64,000 nucleotides of DNA from Micromonospora pattaloongensis (GTDB lineage Bacteria > Actinomycetota > Actinomycetes > Mycobacteriales > Micromonosporaceae): assembly GCF_900107255.1 (NCBI RefSeq), contig NZ_FNPH01000010.1:62001-126000 (forward strand). The letters run 5' to 3'. Shown one piece after another: positions 1-10,270 of the stretch. Each line of letters opens with the position of its first letter. The stretch's first letter is position 1. The notes beneath the pieces were generated by a model. It saw only the letters and a list, made by a program, of their open reading frames with translations. It searched no databases and had not been told where the DNA came from. Made by a program: the position numbers and the translations under genes.

Positions 1-1381
1 ACGCCGACAGGTCCACGTGACCGGTCTTGCGCGCCTGCGCATCGGCCTTCGCCCGGGCCCGCTGGTCGGCCATCAGCCGGCGGAAGCCGTCCTGGTCCAC
101 CTGCAGACCCTGCTCGGCCGCGATCTCCAGCGTCAGGTCGATCGGGAAGCCGTACGTGTCGTGCAGCTGAAACGCCTTGTCACCGGGGAGCGTGCTCCCG
201 CCGGCGGACTTCGTGTCGCTGATCGCGGTGTCCAGGATGGTGGTTCCGGCGCGCAGCGTGGAGAGGAACGCGTCCTCCTCGGCGTACGCGTACTGCGAGA
301 TCCGGTCGAAGTCGGCCTCGAGCTCTGGGTAGGACGGGGACATGCAGTCCCGCGCCACCGGCAGCAGCTCGGGCAGCGCCCGCCCCTGCCAGCCCAGCAG
401 CCGCATCGCCCGGATCGCCCGGCGCATGATGCGGCGCAGCACGTAGCCCCGCCCCTCGTTCGCCGGGGTCACGCCGTCGCCGATCAGCATCAGCGCGGTC
501 CGGACGTGGTCGGCGACGACCCGCAGGCGCACGTCGTCCGGGTGCGACTCGGCCGCGACCTGGCCCGACCGCGCCCCGTAGCGCTTACCGGTCAGCTCCG
601 CGGCGCGCTCCAGGATCGGGCGGACCTCGTCAATCTCGTAGAGGTTGTCGACGCCCTGCAGGATCGAGGCCATCCGCTCCAGCCCCATGCCGGTGTCGAT
701 GTTCTTCGCCGGCAGGTCACCGAGGATCTCGAAGTTCTCCTTGTCGGTGCCGCGCCCCCGCTCGAACTGCATGAAGACGAGGTTCCAGAACTCGAGGTAG
801 CGGTCCTCGTCGACCTCCGGGCCGCCCTCGCGCCCGTAGGCCGGGCCGCGGTCGTAGTAGAGCTCGGAGCAGGGGCCGCAGGGACCGGGGATCCCCATCG
901 ACCAGAAGTTGTCCTTCTTGCCACGCCGGACGATCCGCTCCGGCGGCACGCCGGTCGCGCGCCAGATCTCGTACGCCTCGTCGTCGTCCAGGTAGACCGT
1001 CGCCCAGATCCGCTCCGGGTCGAGCCCGAAGCCGCCCTCCTCCACGGACTTGGTGGACAGCTCCCAGGCGAGCGGAATCGCGCCGTCCTTGAAGTAGTCG
1101 CCGAAGGAGAAATTGCCGTTCATCTGGAAGAAGGTGCCGTGCCGCGAGGTCTTGCCGACCTCGTCGATGTCCGGCGTCCGGATGCACTTCTGCACGCTCG
1201 CCGCACGCGTGTACGGCGGCGACTGTTGCCCCAGGAAGAAGGGCACGAACTGCACCATGCCGGCGTTGATGAACAGCAGGTTCGGGTCCTCGATCGCCGG
1301 CAGCGGAGCGGACGGCACGATCGTGTGACCGTTGGCCTCGAAATGCGCGAGGAACCGCCGTTTGATCTCCGCCGTCTTCAT
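1..1381 (-). CDS. alaS: Alanyl-tRNA synthetase, N-terminal part (runs off left end)
   Basis: Charges tRNA-Ala with alanine in the cytoplasm. The first 460 residues are present; the editing and C-Ala parts lie beyond base 1. The protein begins [19 protein letters not shown] and carries the class II catalytic core, with [19 protein letters not shown] and [13 protein letters not shown] near residues 60-100 and [15 protein letters not shown] near 160-175, all typical of AlaRS. The ATG at 1381 overlaps the stop of the upstream gene by four bases (ATGA), so translation is probably coupled. The pair alaS plus a small membrane-protein gene recurs in actinomycetes, which supports the start. No frameshift is visible in this part. 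Confidence 0.97.
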   Translation of the reverse strand, partial: MKTAEIKRRFLAHFEANGHTIVPSAPLPAIEDPNLLFINAGMVQFVPFFLGQQSPPYTRAASVQKCIRTPDIDEVGKTSRHGTFFQMNGNFSFGDYFKDGAIPLAWELSTKSVEEGGFGLDPERIWATVYLDDDEAYEIWRATGVPPERIVRRGKKDNFWSMGIPGPCGPCSELYYDRGPAYGREGGPEVDEDRYLEFWNLVFMQFERGRGTDKENFEILGDLPAKNIDTGMGLERMASILQGVDNLYEIDEVRPILERAAELTGKRYGARSGQVAAESHPDDVRLRVVADHVRTALMLIGDGVTPANEGRGYVLRRIMRRAIRAMRLLGWQGRALPELLPVARDCMSPSYPELEADFDRISQYAYAEEDAFLSTLRAGTTILDTAISDTKSAGGSTLPGDKAFQLHDTYGFPIDLTLEIAAEQGLQVDQDGFRRLMADQRARAKADAQARKTGHVDLSA

Positions 1382-1668
1382 CGAACGCCTTCCTGGGGAT
1401 GGGTCTGCTCACCGGAGCCCGGTTCCGCGAAATCGTCATCGAACGTGACGCCCTCGGCGAACGCGGCCTGGATCTCCCGCTCCCGCTCCGCCATGCCGTC
1501 CCGCACGTCGTCTAGAAAGCTACGCACCGACTCGACGAGGCTGCCAGCGGATTCCGACAACGACGCGGCCATGCCGGCCGGCGTGTAGGAGTGGGCCTTC
1601 TGCGTCACCTTGCGCACCACGAGCGCACCGACGGCGAGACCCATGCCCAACCACAGCAACCGCTTCAT
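1378..1668 (-). CDS. Small membrane-anchored protein, DUF6167-like
   Basis: This 96-residue protein has one N-terminal hydrophobic segment (about residues 4-20, [15 protein letters not shown]) followed by a hydrophilic, acidic tail with a probable amphipathic helix ([19 protein letters not shown]). It resembles the DUF6167 family that sits directly upstream of alaS in Streptomyces and relatives; the family has no assigned function. A GGAAGG sequence lies about nine bases before the ATG, and the gene ends in a four-base ATGA overlap with alaS. The DUF948-type gene lies 82 bases upstream on the same strand, so the three are probably one transcript. Family assignment is from memory of gene order and general appearance. 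Confidence 0.8.
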   Translation of the reverse strand: MKRLLWLGMGLAVGALVVRKVTQKAHSYTPAGMAASLSESAGSLVESVRSFLDDVRDGMAEREREIQAAFAEGVTFDDDFAEPGSGEQTHPQEGVR

Positions 1669-1750
1669 GGCTACATCCTTCCTTCGTCTTCATGTGCCGC
1701 GGCACGCGGCGGGCGTGCTGCGGCGTGTGCCACCGCGCCCCGGCGACGGA

Positions 1751-2221
1751 TCAGCGGCCGCCGCGGCGGGCCGTGCGACGCTGCTGCTTGATGGTCTCGC
1801 GCACCTCGCGCTCGGTGTCGGCGTGCCGGCGAGCGGCGGCGGCGCGACGCACGCCGTATCCGAACGCGGCGACCTTGACCAGCGGGTTCGCGGCGGCCGC
1901 GGAGACCACCGTCACCAGATTGGCGACGTTCGCCGTCATGGTCTGGGCGTGGCCGGTCATCGTGTCGATCTTCGCGAGCTGAATGTTCACGCCGTCCAAC
2001 GAGGTGTGCATCTGGCTCAGCGCGGTGTTGACGTTGTCGACCGTGGCGTTGACGTTGACCAACAGCGGCGCGGTGCGCTCGTTCACGTCGTTGATCGCCT
2101 GGGTCGCCGCGTCGACCGTGCGGCGCAGCCGCAGGATCGGCACGGCGAGCACGATCACCAGCATCAGAAATGCGCCCGCCGCGACCAACGCCGCGATCGC
2201 TCCGAGCTGTCCAGCATCCAC
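1751..2221 (-). CDS. DUF948-type membrane protein with coiled-coil
   Basis: A 156-residue protein with an N-terminal membrane segment (about residues 7-30), then a long helical region rich in Asn, Val and Thr (NDVNERTAPLLVNVNATVDN) reminiscent of receptor-like coiled coils, a second mildly hydrophobic stretch near 100-115 and a basic C-terminus (QQRRTARRGGR). This matches DUF948 proteins, which in actinomycetes lie just upstream of alaS. Function is unknown. The start is GTG at 2221, preceded by GAGGAGG seven bases upstream. It is likely the first gene of the alaS transcript; 146 bases separate it from the proline-rich gene further upstream. Confidence 0.85.
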   Translation of the reverse strand: MDAGQLGAIAALVAAGAFLMLVIVLAVPILRLRRTVDAATQAINDVNERTAPLLVNVNATVDNVNTALSQMHTSLDGVNIQLAKIDTMTGHAQTMTANVANLVTVVSAAAANPLVKVAAFGYGVRRAAAARRHADTEREVRETIKQQRRTARRGGR

Positions 2222-2367
2222 GCGTGTCCTCCTCAGCCGTACCGTTTCGCGTGCGCGGCCACCATCACCCGAGCCGCGTCGAACCTTCCGGCGTATTTCG
2301 CATCAACCGGAAAACGCCTCACTCTGCGCCAACGTGCAGACCCTACCGTCCGTGACGCTCCCCGGCC

Positions 2368-5300
2368 TCACGACGGGGAGGGTGTCAGGTCGGAAAGTGG
2401 ATCATCGGTCAGGACCGGGTCGGGCGTCTCCCCGGTGAATGACGGTCCGGTGCTCGGCTGCGGCTTGATCCGATCATCGTCGATGGCGTTACGCACCTTC
2501 ACCGACACGAGCGCGCCGTCGCACTTCTGCTCGGCCTGCGGCGTCGCCTGCGAGCCCACCGTCGGCCGCAGCGCCAGCGGATCCTGCTCGCAGGTGGGTT
2601 GCCGCACCCACAGGTCGAGGGTCAGCTCGTCCCGCTTCCAGCACGTGTAGTGCCCCTCGACCGGCTGCCCCGGGCAGAGCGCCGCCTTCCACGGCTGCCA
2701 CCCCGCACCTGCCAGCGCACGCTCGTACACCTGCGCGGTCTCCTCGGGGTTCTTCTGCGACTCGGCGGTGCGCTCCCGGAACCGGCACTCGATGAGACAC
2801 CAGCGGCTGCCGTTGACCTGGTCGTCGGTCTTCACCGCGGCCCACGACGGCACGGACAACCCGTCCAGGGCGTTGAAGACGGGGTCGCGGGTGGCCGCCC
2901 GGATACCGAAGTAGAGCGGCAGCGCCCCCAGGATCAGCACGCTGACCATGGCCAGCGCCAGCATCCGCATCCGTCGCTGCTCCCGCATCTGCTTGCGCAG
3001 CTCCGAGCGCGCGCCCTTCAGCGCGGTGACCCCGGCGGCGAGTGTCCCGGGCCGCGGCGCGTCGGCGGGGCCGACGGCCCGGTCGGGGCCGGCGACGGCC
3101 GCCGAGTCGTGCGCGGCGGGCCGCACGGCGGCGGCGGCCTTCGCCACGCCGGGCGCGGCAGCAGCCGCCTTCGCCACCCCGGGCGCGGCAGCAGCCGCCT
3201 TCGCCACCCCGGGCGCGGCAGCAGCCGCCTTCGCCACCCCGGGCGCGGCAGCAGCCGCCTTCGCCACCGCGGGAGCGGTCGGCTCGACGGTCGGCTTCGC
3301 CATCCCCGGTGGGGTCGCCATCGCCGTCGCGGGCGGGTTCGGGCCGCCGGCGGCGGCCCGGGCGGAGCCCGCGCGGCGCGGCGGCGTCGCGGCGCCCGGC
3401 GGCACCGGCGCGACCGCGGCGCTCGCGGCCCCGGTCGGCGCCGCGCCGGCGGCCGGCGGCGGCCCCGCCGCGGCGCCCCGTCCGGACGGGGGGCCGGCGG
3501 GGCCGGGCGCGTCGGCACCGGCACGTCCGGCCGGCACGGGTCCGGCGGAACGGGCGCGACGCGCGGCCGGCGGAGCGGACGCCCCCGGTGGCCCGGCCAT
3601 CGGCGGTTGCGCCATCGAACGCGGAACGGGCGGTCCGGGGGGCGCGACGTCGGGTGTTGCCGGCCCCGCGCCGTACCGGCCCGCGACGGGCGTCCCCGGC
3701 TCCGGGCGATCCGCCCGACGGCGACCGCCCGGCTCGACCTCCGGGGTGACGGCGGTCCGGTCCGCCCGACGGCGGCCACCGGACTCGACCTCCGGGCCGC
3801 CACCGGTGCGGTCCGCGCGACGGCGGCGACCCGGCTCGGCCTCCGGCCCCGGCGGCGCGCTGCTCCGGTCCGCCCGACCCCGACCATCCGGCCCGACGCC
3901 GGGCTGATCACCGGGGCCGGAGGTGGGGCGGTAACCGGCGCCGGCGCGGCCCGGGTCGGCGGCACCGTCGTTGTCGACGGGAAGGCGCTCGGGCGGTACC
4001 GCCGCACCGGCGACGACGCGGCCGGCGGAGACGGCACCGGTGACCGGGACGTCGGGGCCGACGCCGGCGGGGCCGCGCCGTCCGGCCGGACGGCCGGCCG
4101 ACCGGGGGACGCTCGCGGCGCCGGTGTCGCCGGTGCTGCGCGCGCCGACCCCTGGCGGGCCGGCCGGCGGGACCGCACTCGGTCCGGCAAAAGGGGCCGA
4201 GGGGGCGACCGGTGCAGCCCCCGCGCCACGGTCGCCGTCCGCGCTCCGGCTCCACCGCGCGGAACGTCCCGGACGCTCCCCGCCCGGCGGCTCGGGCTCG
4301 GCCGCGCGGCGTCGGCCGACCCGCGCCTGGGCGCCGGCCGGATCTGTCGGGGTGCCGGGGGCGCGGCCGTACGGGGCCGCGTGGGGGTCCGCGGCGGCCG
4401 GCGGCACCGCGGGGACACCGCGCCTACGGGCGTCCGCGCCGCCATCGGGCGTGCCCGTCGGCACGGGCGGCGCGTTGCCGGTTTTCGGCACGAACGGGCT
4501 CTCGCCGGTGCCGAACCCTGCGCGGGGCGGCCCGTCCGGCCGGCCGCGCCCCGCCGCGGGAGGCGGCGGCAGCGGCTGCCCGGGCGGGGTCGCCGGACCG
4601 GGTCGCGTCGCCGGCGGCACGTCGACGGGCTCCGCGGCCCGCCGGCCCCGGCCTCCATCGGCGCCGTGTCGCGCCGCGGTGGGGGGCGGGCCCCCCGGTG
4701 CACCATGTCGGATTTCCCCGGACGGGTCGTCGCCCGACCGGCGCGCCGCGCGGCGCGGGCCGTCGGGGCGCAGGTCGCCGGTGTGTGGATCGCGGCCGGA
4801 TTCGCCCGGGCGCGGGTCGCCCGTCTCCGGAGCGAGGCGTCGGGGACCGCCGGAGCCGGACGCGGCGGGGTGCGGCTGTGACGGCGCCGACCAGCGGGCT
4901 GCCTCGGGCGGCATGCCGTGCCGTCCCGGCGACGGCTCCGGGCCCTGCGGACCCGCCGGCGGCTCCGCGGCATGCCGCGAGCGCCCCGTCTCCGGCCGCG
5001 GCGCCGGCTCGGTCGGTGGGGCTCCGTGCCGAGAGGCCCGCGGCGGCACCGTCGGCTCCTCTGGGCTGCGCGGGTTCCGTGGGATCGGCCCGCCGCCAGC
5101 GGCGGCGGACCAGGTCGGTGGCGGCGTGGGGTCCCCGTGCCCGTGGCGGGGGCGTTCCGGCGGCCCCTCGGCCGCGATCCGACGGCCCGGCCCCGCCTCC
5201 GCCGCGGCCCGGCGACCCGGTCCGGCCTCCGGTGCGGCGCGGCGCTCCGGTCCGGCCTCCGGAGCGGCGCGGCGCTCCGGCATGGCTTCCGGAGCGTCCG

Positions 5301-5868
5301 GGGCCGCCCGGCGCGCCCGGCGTCCCCCTCGTGGCTCATCGCCCGGTTCCGCCGGCCCGGTTCCCCGCGGCGACGGCTCCGCGGCCGGAGGGGGCACGTC
5401 GTTCCGACCCGGCATCTCTGTCCGGCCCGGCCCGTCCGGCCGCCCGCGCCCGCGCGCGCCACCACGGGTCAGGTCGGCACGACCCGGCGCCTCGGCACGC
5501 ACCCCCGGCACGTCGGGACGACCGGGCGGCACATCCGCACCCGGCGGCACGTCGGGACGACCCGGGACGTCGGGACGACCCGGCACCTCGGGACGGGCGC
5601 TCGGCTCGCCGCGTGGACCGGGCGGCGGTGCGGGCGTGCGCTGGTCCGCGGCAGCGGGCGCGTCGCCGCCGGGAACGTGCCCCGGTCCGATGTCGACCCG
5701 CTGCTCCTTGGCGGTGCGCAGGTCGGCGAGCCAGCCGAGCTCCTCGCCGCTGACCTGCTGCTCGGGCTCGGGCTCCGGCCGGCCCCGCCCCCACCGCCGG
5801 GCCTTGCCCTTGGCGTCCCGCCGCTCGTCGGGACCGTCTTCAGGTCGATCCGATCCCCGCGATCTCAC
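2368..5868 (-). CDS. Giant proline/arginine-rich single-pass membrane protein
   Basis: 1166 residues. Residues 1-60 hold a conserved-looking charged head ([20 protein letters not shown]). About 900 residues of low-complexity Pro/Ala/Gly/Arg sequence follow, with local repeats (PGRPDVP-type, [10 protein letters not shown]-type, GGRRRADR-type and a ten-residue [10 protein letters not shown] repeat). One membrane helix lies near 970-990 ([19 protein letters not shown]). The C-terminal domain of about 175 residues should be outside the cell and contains six cysteines, compatible with three disulfides. Start: GTG at 5868, preceded by GGAGG and overlapping the rarA stop by four bases (GTGA). The frame stays open far upstream through rarA, but that part is shadow. 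No enzyme motif is visible. I do not recognise a named family; the arrangement suggests an envelope protein with a disordered cytoplasmic tail. Confidence 0.85.
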   Translation of the reverse strand: MRSRGSDRPEDGPDERRDAKGKARRWGRGRPEPEPEQQVSGEELGWLADLRTAKEQRVDIGPGHVPGGDAPAAADQRTPAPPPGPRGEPSARPEVPGRPDVPGRPDVPPGADVPPGRPDVPGVRAEAPGRADLTRGGARGRGRPDGPGRTEMPGRNDVPPPAAEPSPRGTGPAEPGDEPRGGRRARRAAPDAPEAMPERRAAPEAGPERRAAPEAGPGRRAAAEAGPGRRIAAEGPPERPRHGHGDPTPPPTWSAAAGGGPIPRNPRSPEEPTVPPRASRHGAPPTEPAPRPETGRSRHAAEPPAGPQGPEPSPGRHGMPPEAARWSAPSQPHPAASGSGGPRRLAPETGDPRPGESGRDPHTGDLRPDGPRRAARRSGDDPSGEIRHGAPGGPPPTAARHGADGGRGRRAAEPVDVPPATRPGPATPPGQPLPPPPAAGRGRPDGPPRAGFGTGESPFVPKTGNAPPVPTGTPDGGADARRRGVPAVPPAAADPHAAPYGRAPGTPTDPAGAQARVGRRRAAEPEPPGGERPGRSARWSRSADGDRGAGAAPVAPSAPFAGPSAVPPAGPPGVGARSTGDTGAASVPRSAGRPAGRRGPAGVGPDVPVTGAVSAGRVVAGAAVPPERLPVDNDGAADPGRAGAGYRPTSGPGDQPGVGPDGRGRADRSSAPPGPEAEPGRRRRADRTGGGPEVESGGRRRADRTAVTPEVEPGGRRRADRPEPGTPVAGRYGAGPATPDVAPPGPPVPRSMAQPPMAGPPGASAPPAARRARSAGPVPAGRAGADAPGPAGPPSGRGAAAGPPPAAGAAPTGAASAAVAPVPPGAATPPRRAGSARAAAGGPNPPATAMATPPGMAKPTVEPTAPAVAKAAAAAPGVAKAAAAAPGVAKAAAAAPGVAKAAAAAPGVAKAAAAVRPAAHDSAAVAGPDRAVGPADAPRPGTLAAGVTALKGARSELRKQMREQRRMRMLALAMVSVLILGALPLYFGIRAATRDPVFNALDGLSVPSWAAVKTDDQVNGSRWCLIECRFRERTAESQKNPEETAQVYERALAGAGWQPWKAALCPGQPVEGHYTCWKRDELTLDLWVRQPTCEQDPLALRPTVGSQATPQAEQKCDGALVSVKVRNAIDDDRIKPQPSTGPSFTGETPDPVLTDDPLSDLTPSPS
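3151..3270. repeat. Four tandem copies of a 30-base unit inside the proline-rich gene
   Basis: Units at 3151-3180, 3181-3210, 3211-3240 and 3241-3270 are identical except for the end of the last. Each encodes ten residues ([10 protein letters not shown]) on the minus strand. Because the unit is a multiple of three, copy-number change would keep the reading frame. Confidence 0.95.
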
Positions 5869-7388
5869 TGGTGGTCCTCCCCGGCAGCCCCGCTGCCGCT
5901 GTCGTCGGATGCCGTGCCGCCGGCCGGCACCGGCGCCGGGCGCCCGTTCGCCGCTGTGGTGCCTCGCCCGCTGTCGCCCGCCGGCGCGGACCGTCCGGTG
6001 TCGCCGGACGCCGGCTGCCCGCGCACGATGCGCCGCAGCAGCGGCAGTCGGCCCGAGACCGCCCGCTCGGCCCCGTGGTCGGTCGGCCGGTAGTACTCGA
6101 CGCCGACCAACTCGTCCGGCAGGTACTGCTGCGTCAGGACGCCACGGTGGTCGTCGTGCGGGTAGCGGTAGCCGGTGCCGTGCCCGAGGCCGCGCGCCCC
6201 CGGATAGTGGGCGTCCCGCAGGTGGCGGGGAACGCCGCCGCCCCGACCCGCCCGCACGTCGCCCATCGCCGCGAAGATCGCGGTGGTCGCCGAGTTGGAC
6301 TTGGGGGCGGTCGCCATGTGGATCACGGCCTGGGCGAGGTTGAGCTGGGCCTCGGGCAACCCGACGTACTCCACCGCGTGCGCGGCGGCGGTGGCCACGC
6401 TCAGCGCGCTCGGATCGGCCATGCCGACATCCTCGCTCGCGAAGATCACGATGCGGCGCGCGATGAAGCGCGCGTCCTCGCCGGCGACCAGCATCCGGGC
6501 CAGCCAGTGCAGGGCGGCGTCCACGTCCGAGCCCCGCATGCTCTTGATGAACGCGCTGACCACGTCGTAGTGCGCGTCGCCGTCGCGGTCGTAGCGCACC
6601 GCGGCCACGTCGACGGCCTGCTCCGCGGTGGCCAGGTCGATCTCGGCGCTGCCCCGCGCCGCCGCGGACGACGCCGCCGCCTCCAGCGCGGTCAGCGCCT
6701 TGCGCACGTCGCCGCCGGCCAGGCGTACGAGATGGTCCTCCGCCTCCGCGCTGAGCGCGACATCGCCGCGCAGGCCACGCTCGTCGGTGACCGCCCGCCG
6801 CAGCAGGCCGCGCACCGCGTCGGAGGTCAACGGCTGCAGGGTCAGCAGCACGCAGCGGGACAGCAACGGCGAGATCACCGAGAAGTACGGGTTTTCCGTC
6901 GTCGCCGCGAGCAGCGTGACGGTCCGGTCCTCGACGGCCGCCAGCAGCGAGTCCTGCTGGGTCTTGCTGAAGCGGTGCACCTCGTCGATGAAGAGCACGG
7001 TCGGCGGCCCGCCGGCGCGACGCTCGCGGCGCGCGGTGTCGATCACGGCGCGGACGTCCTTGACGCCGGCGGTGAGCGCCGACATCGCCACGAACCTCCG
7101 GTCGGTGGCGCGGGCGACGAGATGGGCGATCGTGGTCTTGCCGCTGCCCGGCGGGCCCCAGAGGATCACCGACATCGGCGCCGATCCGGTCACCAGCTGG
7201 CGCAGCGGCGCGCCCGGCGCCAGCAGGTGATCCTGGCCGACGAGCTCGTCGATCGTCGCCGGACGCATCCGGACCGGCAACGGCGAGTCGGCCCCGGGCG
7301 CGGCGAAGCCATCGACGCCACCTGATCCCGGCGGGGCGCTGGGCGCACCACCGGGACCGGTGAGAGAAAACAGACCGTCGGGCTCCAT
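5865..7388 (-). CDS. rarA: Replication-associated recombination protein A (RarA/MgsA AAA+ ATPase)
   Basis: 507 residues. A clamp-loader-like AAA+ ATPase that acts at stalled replication forks. Visible: Walker [13 protein letters not shown] near residue 95, Walker [11 protein letters not shown] near 150, sensor 1 in [12 protein letters not shown], sensor 2 region near [12 protein letters not shown], and the C-terminal oligomerisation domain with [13 protein letters not shown] and the typical [20 protein letters not shown] segment. About 50 extra C-terminal residues are Gly/Pro/Ser-rich. I chose ATG 7388 rather than GTG 7391 because a TACTGT -10 box lies exactly seven bases upstream and there is no Shine-Dalgarno, which implies a leaderless transcript. 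The stop overlaps the next gene's GTG by four bases. Confidence 0.95.
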   Translation of the reverse strand: MEPDGLFSLTGPGGAPSAPPGSGGVDGFAAPGADSPLPVRMRPATIDELVGQDHLLAPGAPLRQLVTGSAPMSVILWGPPGSGKTTIAHLVARATDRRFVAMSALTAGVKDVRAVIDTARRERRAGGPPTVLFIDEVHRFSKTQQDSLLAAVEDRTVTLLAATTENPYFSVISPLLSRCVLLTLQPLTSDAVRGLLRRAVTDERGLRGDVALSAEAEDHLVRLAGGDVRKALTALEAAASSAAARGSAEIDLATAEQAVDVAAVRYDRDGDAHYDVVSAFIKSMRGSDVDAALHWLARMLVAGEDARFIARRIVIFASEDVGMADPSALSVATAAAHAVEYVGLPEAQLNLAQAVIHMATAPKSNSATTAIFAAMGDVRAGRGGGVPRHLRDAHYPGARGLGHGTGYRYPHDDHRGVLTQQYLPDELVGVEYYRPTDHGAERAVSGRLPLLRRIVRGQPASGDTGRSAPAGDSGRGTTAANGRPAPVPAGGTASDDSGSGAAGEDHQ

Positions 7389-7395
7389 CACGAAG

Positions 7396-7401
7396 ACAGT
7401 A
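7396..7401 (-). promoter_or_regulatory. Probable -10 box for leaderless rarA
   Basis: TACTGT on the minus strand, seven bases from ATG 7388. It fits TANNNT. No clear -35 box was identified. Confidence 0.5.
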
Positions 7402-7475
7402 CCGGCCCGATCTCGGCCGCCGGAAATGCGGCGATAACGGGGCGGTTTCCGCGGTCCGGACGGAGCCCGTGACCG

Positions 7476-7685
7476 TCAGCCACGGCCCGGACGGCGCCCC
7501 CGGTACCAGCGACCGCCGCCGGTCGTGCCGCCCCGGCCCACGCCCGCGAGATACAAAGCCAGGCAGAGCAGGCCGATGAGCACGAGGGTGTTCCAGTTGA
7601 ACAGGTCCGGAGCGCCGAGATTGCTGTTGAGCAAGTCGAGCAGAAGCGCGAAGCCGAAGATCGCGGCCGCCACGATAGCGAGCAT
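7476..7685 (-). CDS. Small two-helix membrane protein
   Basis: 69 residues with two hydrophobic helices (about 2-18, LAIVAAAIFGFALLLDLL, and 33-48, LVLIGLLCLALYLAGV) joined by a short Asn/Asp-rich loop, ending in a Gly/Arg-rich tail ([14 protein letters not shown]). GGGAGGA lies just before ATG 7685 and decides this start over an in-frame start at 7808 whose extra 41 residues are not membrane-like. Similar short membrane proteins are common in Micromonosporaceae; I know no function. It stands alone between rarA and the c-di-GMP gene. Confidence 0.8.
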   Translation of the reverse strand: MLAIVAAAIFGFALLLDLLNSNLGAPDLFNWNTLVLIGLLCLALYLAGVGRGGTTGGGRWYRGRRPGRG

Positions 7686-7850
7686 GGGGTCCTCCCGAGG
7701 GGTGGAGTTGGTCACCGGCGTCAATACCCACCCAAGGGCCCCGGCAATCTCCACCATGGACGTTCCCACCCCGCCAATCTCGAGGTTATGGCGGAACGAT
7801 CCGGACAAATTCGCACCATAACCGCGCGACCGCGTGGATCATGACGGAGA

Positions 7851-10163
7851 TCACGCGCGAGGAAGGGCGGAGGCCGGGCGTTCGGGGCGGCGCGGCGGCA
7901 GCGGCGCGAGCGGGGCGAGCTCGTCGATCGCCCCCTCGTCGACGAGGCTCAGGAACGCGTCGGCCACCTCCGGGTCGAACTGCCCGCCCCGGCCGCGCTC
8001 GATCTGCAGCCGCGCCTCGGCCACCGTCAGCCCCCGGGAGTAGGCGCGGTGCGAGCGCATCGCGGCCCACGAGTCGCAGACCGCGATGATGCGCGCCTCG
8101 ATCGGGATCTCGGCGCCGGCCAGCCCGCGCGGGTAGCCCCGGCCGTCGTACCGCTCGTGGTGCGCCGCGACCAGCGGCGCGAGGTCGGGCCGCCCGCCGA
8201 ACTCGATCAGCAGCCGCGCGCCCTCGTCGGGATGACGGCGCAGCTCCTGCCACTCCTCCTCGGTGGGACGTCCCGGCTTCGCGAGGATCGGCGTCGCCAC
8301 GTTGACCTTTCCGATGTCGTGCAGTCGGCCGGCCGCCGCCGCCCGCCGCAGCGTCGCGTGGTCCAGCCCCATCCGCTCCCCGGTGAGCAGCGCCCACCGG
8401 GCCACCGCCGTGCTGTGCTCCTCCGGGCTCAGCTTCGCGTCCACCTGATCCGCCAGCCAGACCAGGGCCGGTGGGAGGTCGGGATCGGTGTCGAGGTCCA
8501 GGCCGGGGACGGCCCCGGCCACCACGGTACGGTTGCGGCCACGCGCCTTCGCCCGGTAGAGCGCGTCGTCCGCGTCGTTGATCAGCGCTTCGACGTCGAC
8601 GGCGCCGCGGCCCGTCCGGCCGCCCCGGCCGCCGGCCGTGGCCACCCCCACCGACGCGGTGAGCAGCACCTCAACGCCGTCGCCGAGCGTCACCCGGGTG
8701 TCGCACAGCGCCCGTCGCAGCTGCTCGGCCACCGTCAGCGCCGCGTCCGCGTCGGCGCCGGGCAGCAGGCAGACGAACTCCTCACCGCCGTACCGGGCGA
8801 TGACGTCGCTGCCGCGCACCGTGCGGCGCAACCGCTCGGCGGCCTGGACGAGCGCCGCGTCCCCGGCCGGATGACCGTAGCCGTCGTTGATCGCTTTGAA
8901 GTGGTCCAGATCCACCAGGACCAGGCTCAGCGGCCGCCCGTGCCGGGCCGCCCGCTCGGCCTCCAGCCGCAGCATCTCCTGGAAGAACCGGCGGTTGTAG
9001 ACGCCGGTCAGCGCGTCGGTGACCGCCAGCCGTTCCTGCTCGCGCAACGCGTCGCGCAGCTGCGCGGCGAGACCGGTGCGGTCACGGGTCACCATCACCT
9101 GCCGGACCAGCAGGCCGACGCAGAGGATCGCCGCCACCAGCAGCGTGGAGGTGTCGGTGTGCTGCCCGTCCATGTGGTCGGCGGTGAAGAGTCCGACCAC
9201 GGTCACCGCGCTGACCAGCGAGGGGACGATCGCGACATCGCCGTCCACCTCGCGCAGCTCCGCGTCCGGCTCGGGATGCCGCAGCGCGATGAGCGCGGCG
9301 AGGCACAGCAGCAGCGATGCCGCCTGCCAGCCGAGGTCGAGCCAGCTCGACTCGGTGTACTCGCCGAGCACCGCGAGGTACGCGTACTGGGCGTCGCTGA
9401 AGCCGGAGACCGCCTGGCCGACACCGGTCACCATGATCCAGAGCGGCAACGTCCGGTAGCCGGCGAGGCCGACGGCGAGCAGCGCGCTGACGATCAGGAC
9501 GGAGAGCACCGGGTACGCGAACGTCACCACCGCGCCGGCGTCGAACGTCTCCGGCACCGACGGCCCGATGATCAGCTTCCAGCCGAGCGCGCCGGTCCCC
9601 CCGGCGACCAGCGCGGCGTCCAGGGTGCCCCGGGCCTGCCGCAAGACGTTGCCGGGCCCGAGCCCGATGAGGATGGCGACCAGCGCGACCGGATACTGCA
9701 GCACGTACAGGTCGGCGATCGACGGGGTGGGCGGAGCGTCCTCCCGGGCCACGGAGTAGCCGAGGAAGATGATCTCGCCGACGAGCCACAGCACGTTCGC
9801 GGCGCAGAACAACCACCAGGCCAGCCGCCGGTGCCCGCTCGACCCGCGCGCCGCCAGCGCGCTGCACACCACCGCGCCGGCGATGGGCACGAGGTAGAGC
9901 ACGCTGAGCGGGGAGACGCCGGTGATGCCGAGGCGGCGGTTGATCGCGGTGTAGATCGCGAAGACCGTCAACCAGGCGACGCCGGCCAGCGCGGCCCGGC
10001 GCAGCACCGGGTCGGCGTACAGCACCCGCAGCGTGGGGCGTGCAGGCGATCGCGGCCCCTCCGAGGGCTGCGGCGCCGGTCGGGCAGCCGCGAGCCGCGC
10101 ACCTGCCACGAGGCTTCCTCCCGATCCGCCGGGTCCCGCCCACGTCGAGCCCGGTCGGGACAT
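7851..10163 (-). CDS. Multipass membrane protein with GGDEF and HD-GYP domains
   Basis: 770 residues that could both make and break cyclic di-GMP. Roughly ten hydrophobic segments occupy residues 50-375, a putative membrane sensor. The GGDEF domain (about 390-550) begins with TDALTGVYNRRFF and keeps the active loop YGGEEF near 457; an RxxD inhibitory-site motif (RGSD) stands five residues before the GGEEF. An HD-GYP phosphodiesterase domain follows (about 580-740) with LHDIGK near 615 and the full signature HHERYDGRGYP near 666. Both halves look active. ATG 10163 has GGGGGGA seven bases upstream; in-frame starts at 10178 and 10247 are less likely. It is monocistronic by appearance. Confidence 0.92.
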   Translation of the reverse strand: MSRPGSTWAGPGGSGGSLVAGARLAAARPAPQPSEGPRSPARPTLRVLYADPVLRRAALAGVAWLTVFAIYTAINRRLGITGVSPLSVLYLVPIAGAVVCSALAARGSSGHRRLAWWLFCAANVLWLVGEIIFLGYSVAREDAPPTPSIADLYVLQYPVALVAILIGLGPGNVLRQARGTLDAALVAGGTGALGWKLIIGPSVPETFDAGAVVTFAYPVLSVLIVSALLAVGLAGYRTLPLWIMVTGVGQAVSGFSDAQYAYLAVLGEYTESSWLDLGWQAASLLLCLAALIALRHPEPDAELREVDGDVAIVPSLVSAVTVVGLFTADHMDGQHTDTSTLLVAAILCVGLLVRQVMVTRDRTGLAAQLRDALREQERLAVTDALTGVYNRRFFQEMLRLEAERAARHGRPLSLVLVDLDHFKAINDGYGHPAGDAALVQAAERLRRTVRGSDVIARYGGEEFVCLLPGADADAALTVAEQLRRALCDTRVTLGDGVEVLLTASVGVATAGGRGGRTGRGAVDVEALINDADDALYRAKARGRNRTVVAGAVPGLDLDTDPDLPPALVWLADQVDAKLSPEEHSTAVARWALLTGERMGLDHATLRRAAAAGRLHDIGKVNVATPILAKPGRPTEEEWQELRRHPDEGARLLIEFGGRPDLAPLVAAHHERYDGRGYPRGLAGAEIPIEARIIAVCDSWAAMRSHRAYSRGLTVAEARLQIERGRGGQFDPEVADAFLSLVDEGAIDELAPLAPLPPRRPERPASALPRA

Positions 10164-10270
10164 TCTGGATCCCCCCATCGGGCCACCCGGCACACAGATG
10201 AGGAAAAGGGCGCCATCGTACGTCGAACTGCGCGCCCCGTCGGGCACGCCGCGCCCCGGCGTGCCGCGGA

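Noticed and set aside
17-1588. Long plus-strand frame across alaS
   Set aside because: Opposite-strand shadow of a clear AlaRS gene; its residues show only GC-rich codon complement, no domain.
2599-6343. Several long plus-strand frames over the proline-rich gene and rarA
   Set aside because: They are Arg/Gly/Pro-rich complements typical of high-GC DNA and have no Shine-Dalgarno or leaderless box.
5869-7731. Upstream extension of the proline-rich gene giving one 1787-residue frame
   Set aside because: The extension is antisense-frame shadow of rarA on the same strand in another frame. GTG 5868 with GGAGG and a GTGA overlap is a far better start.
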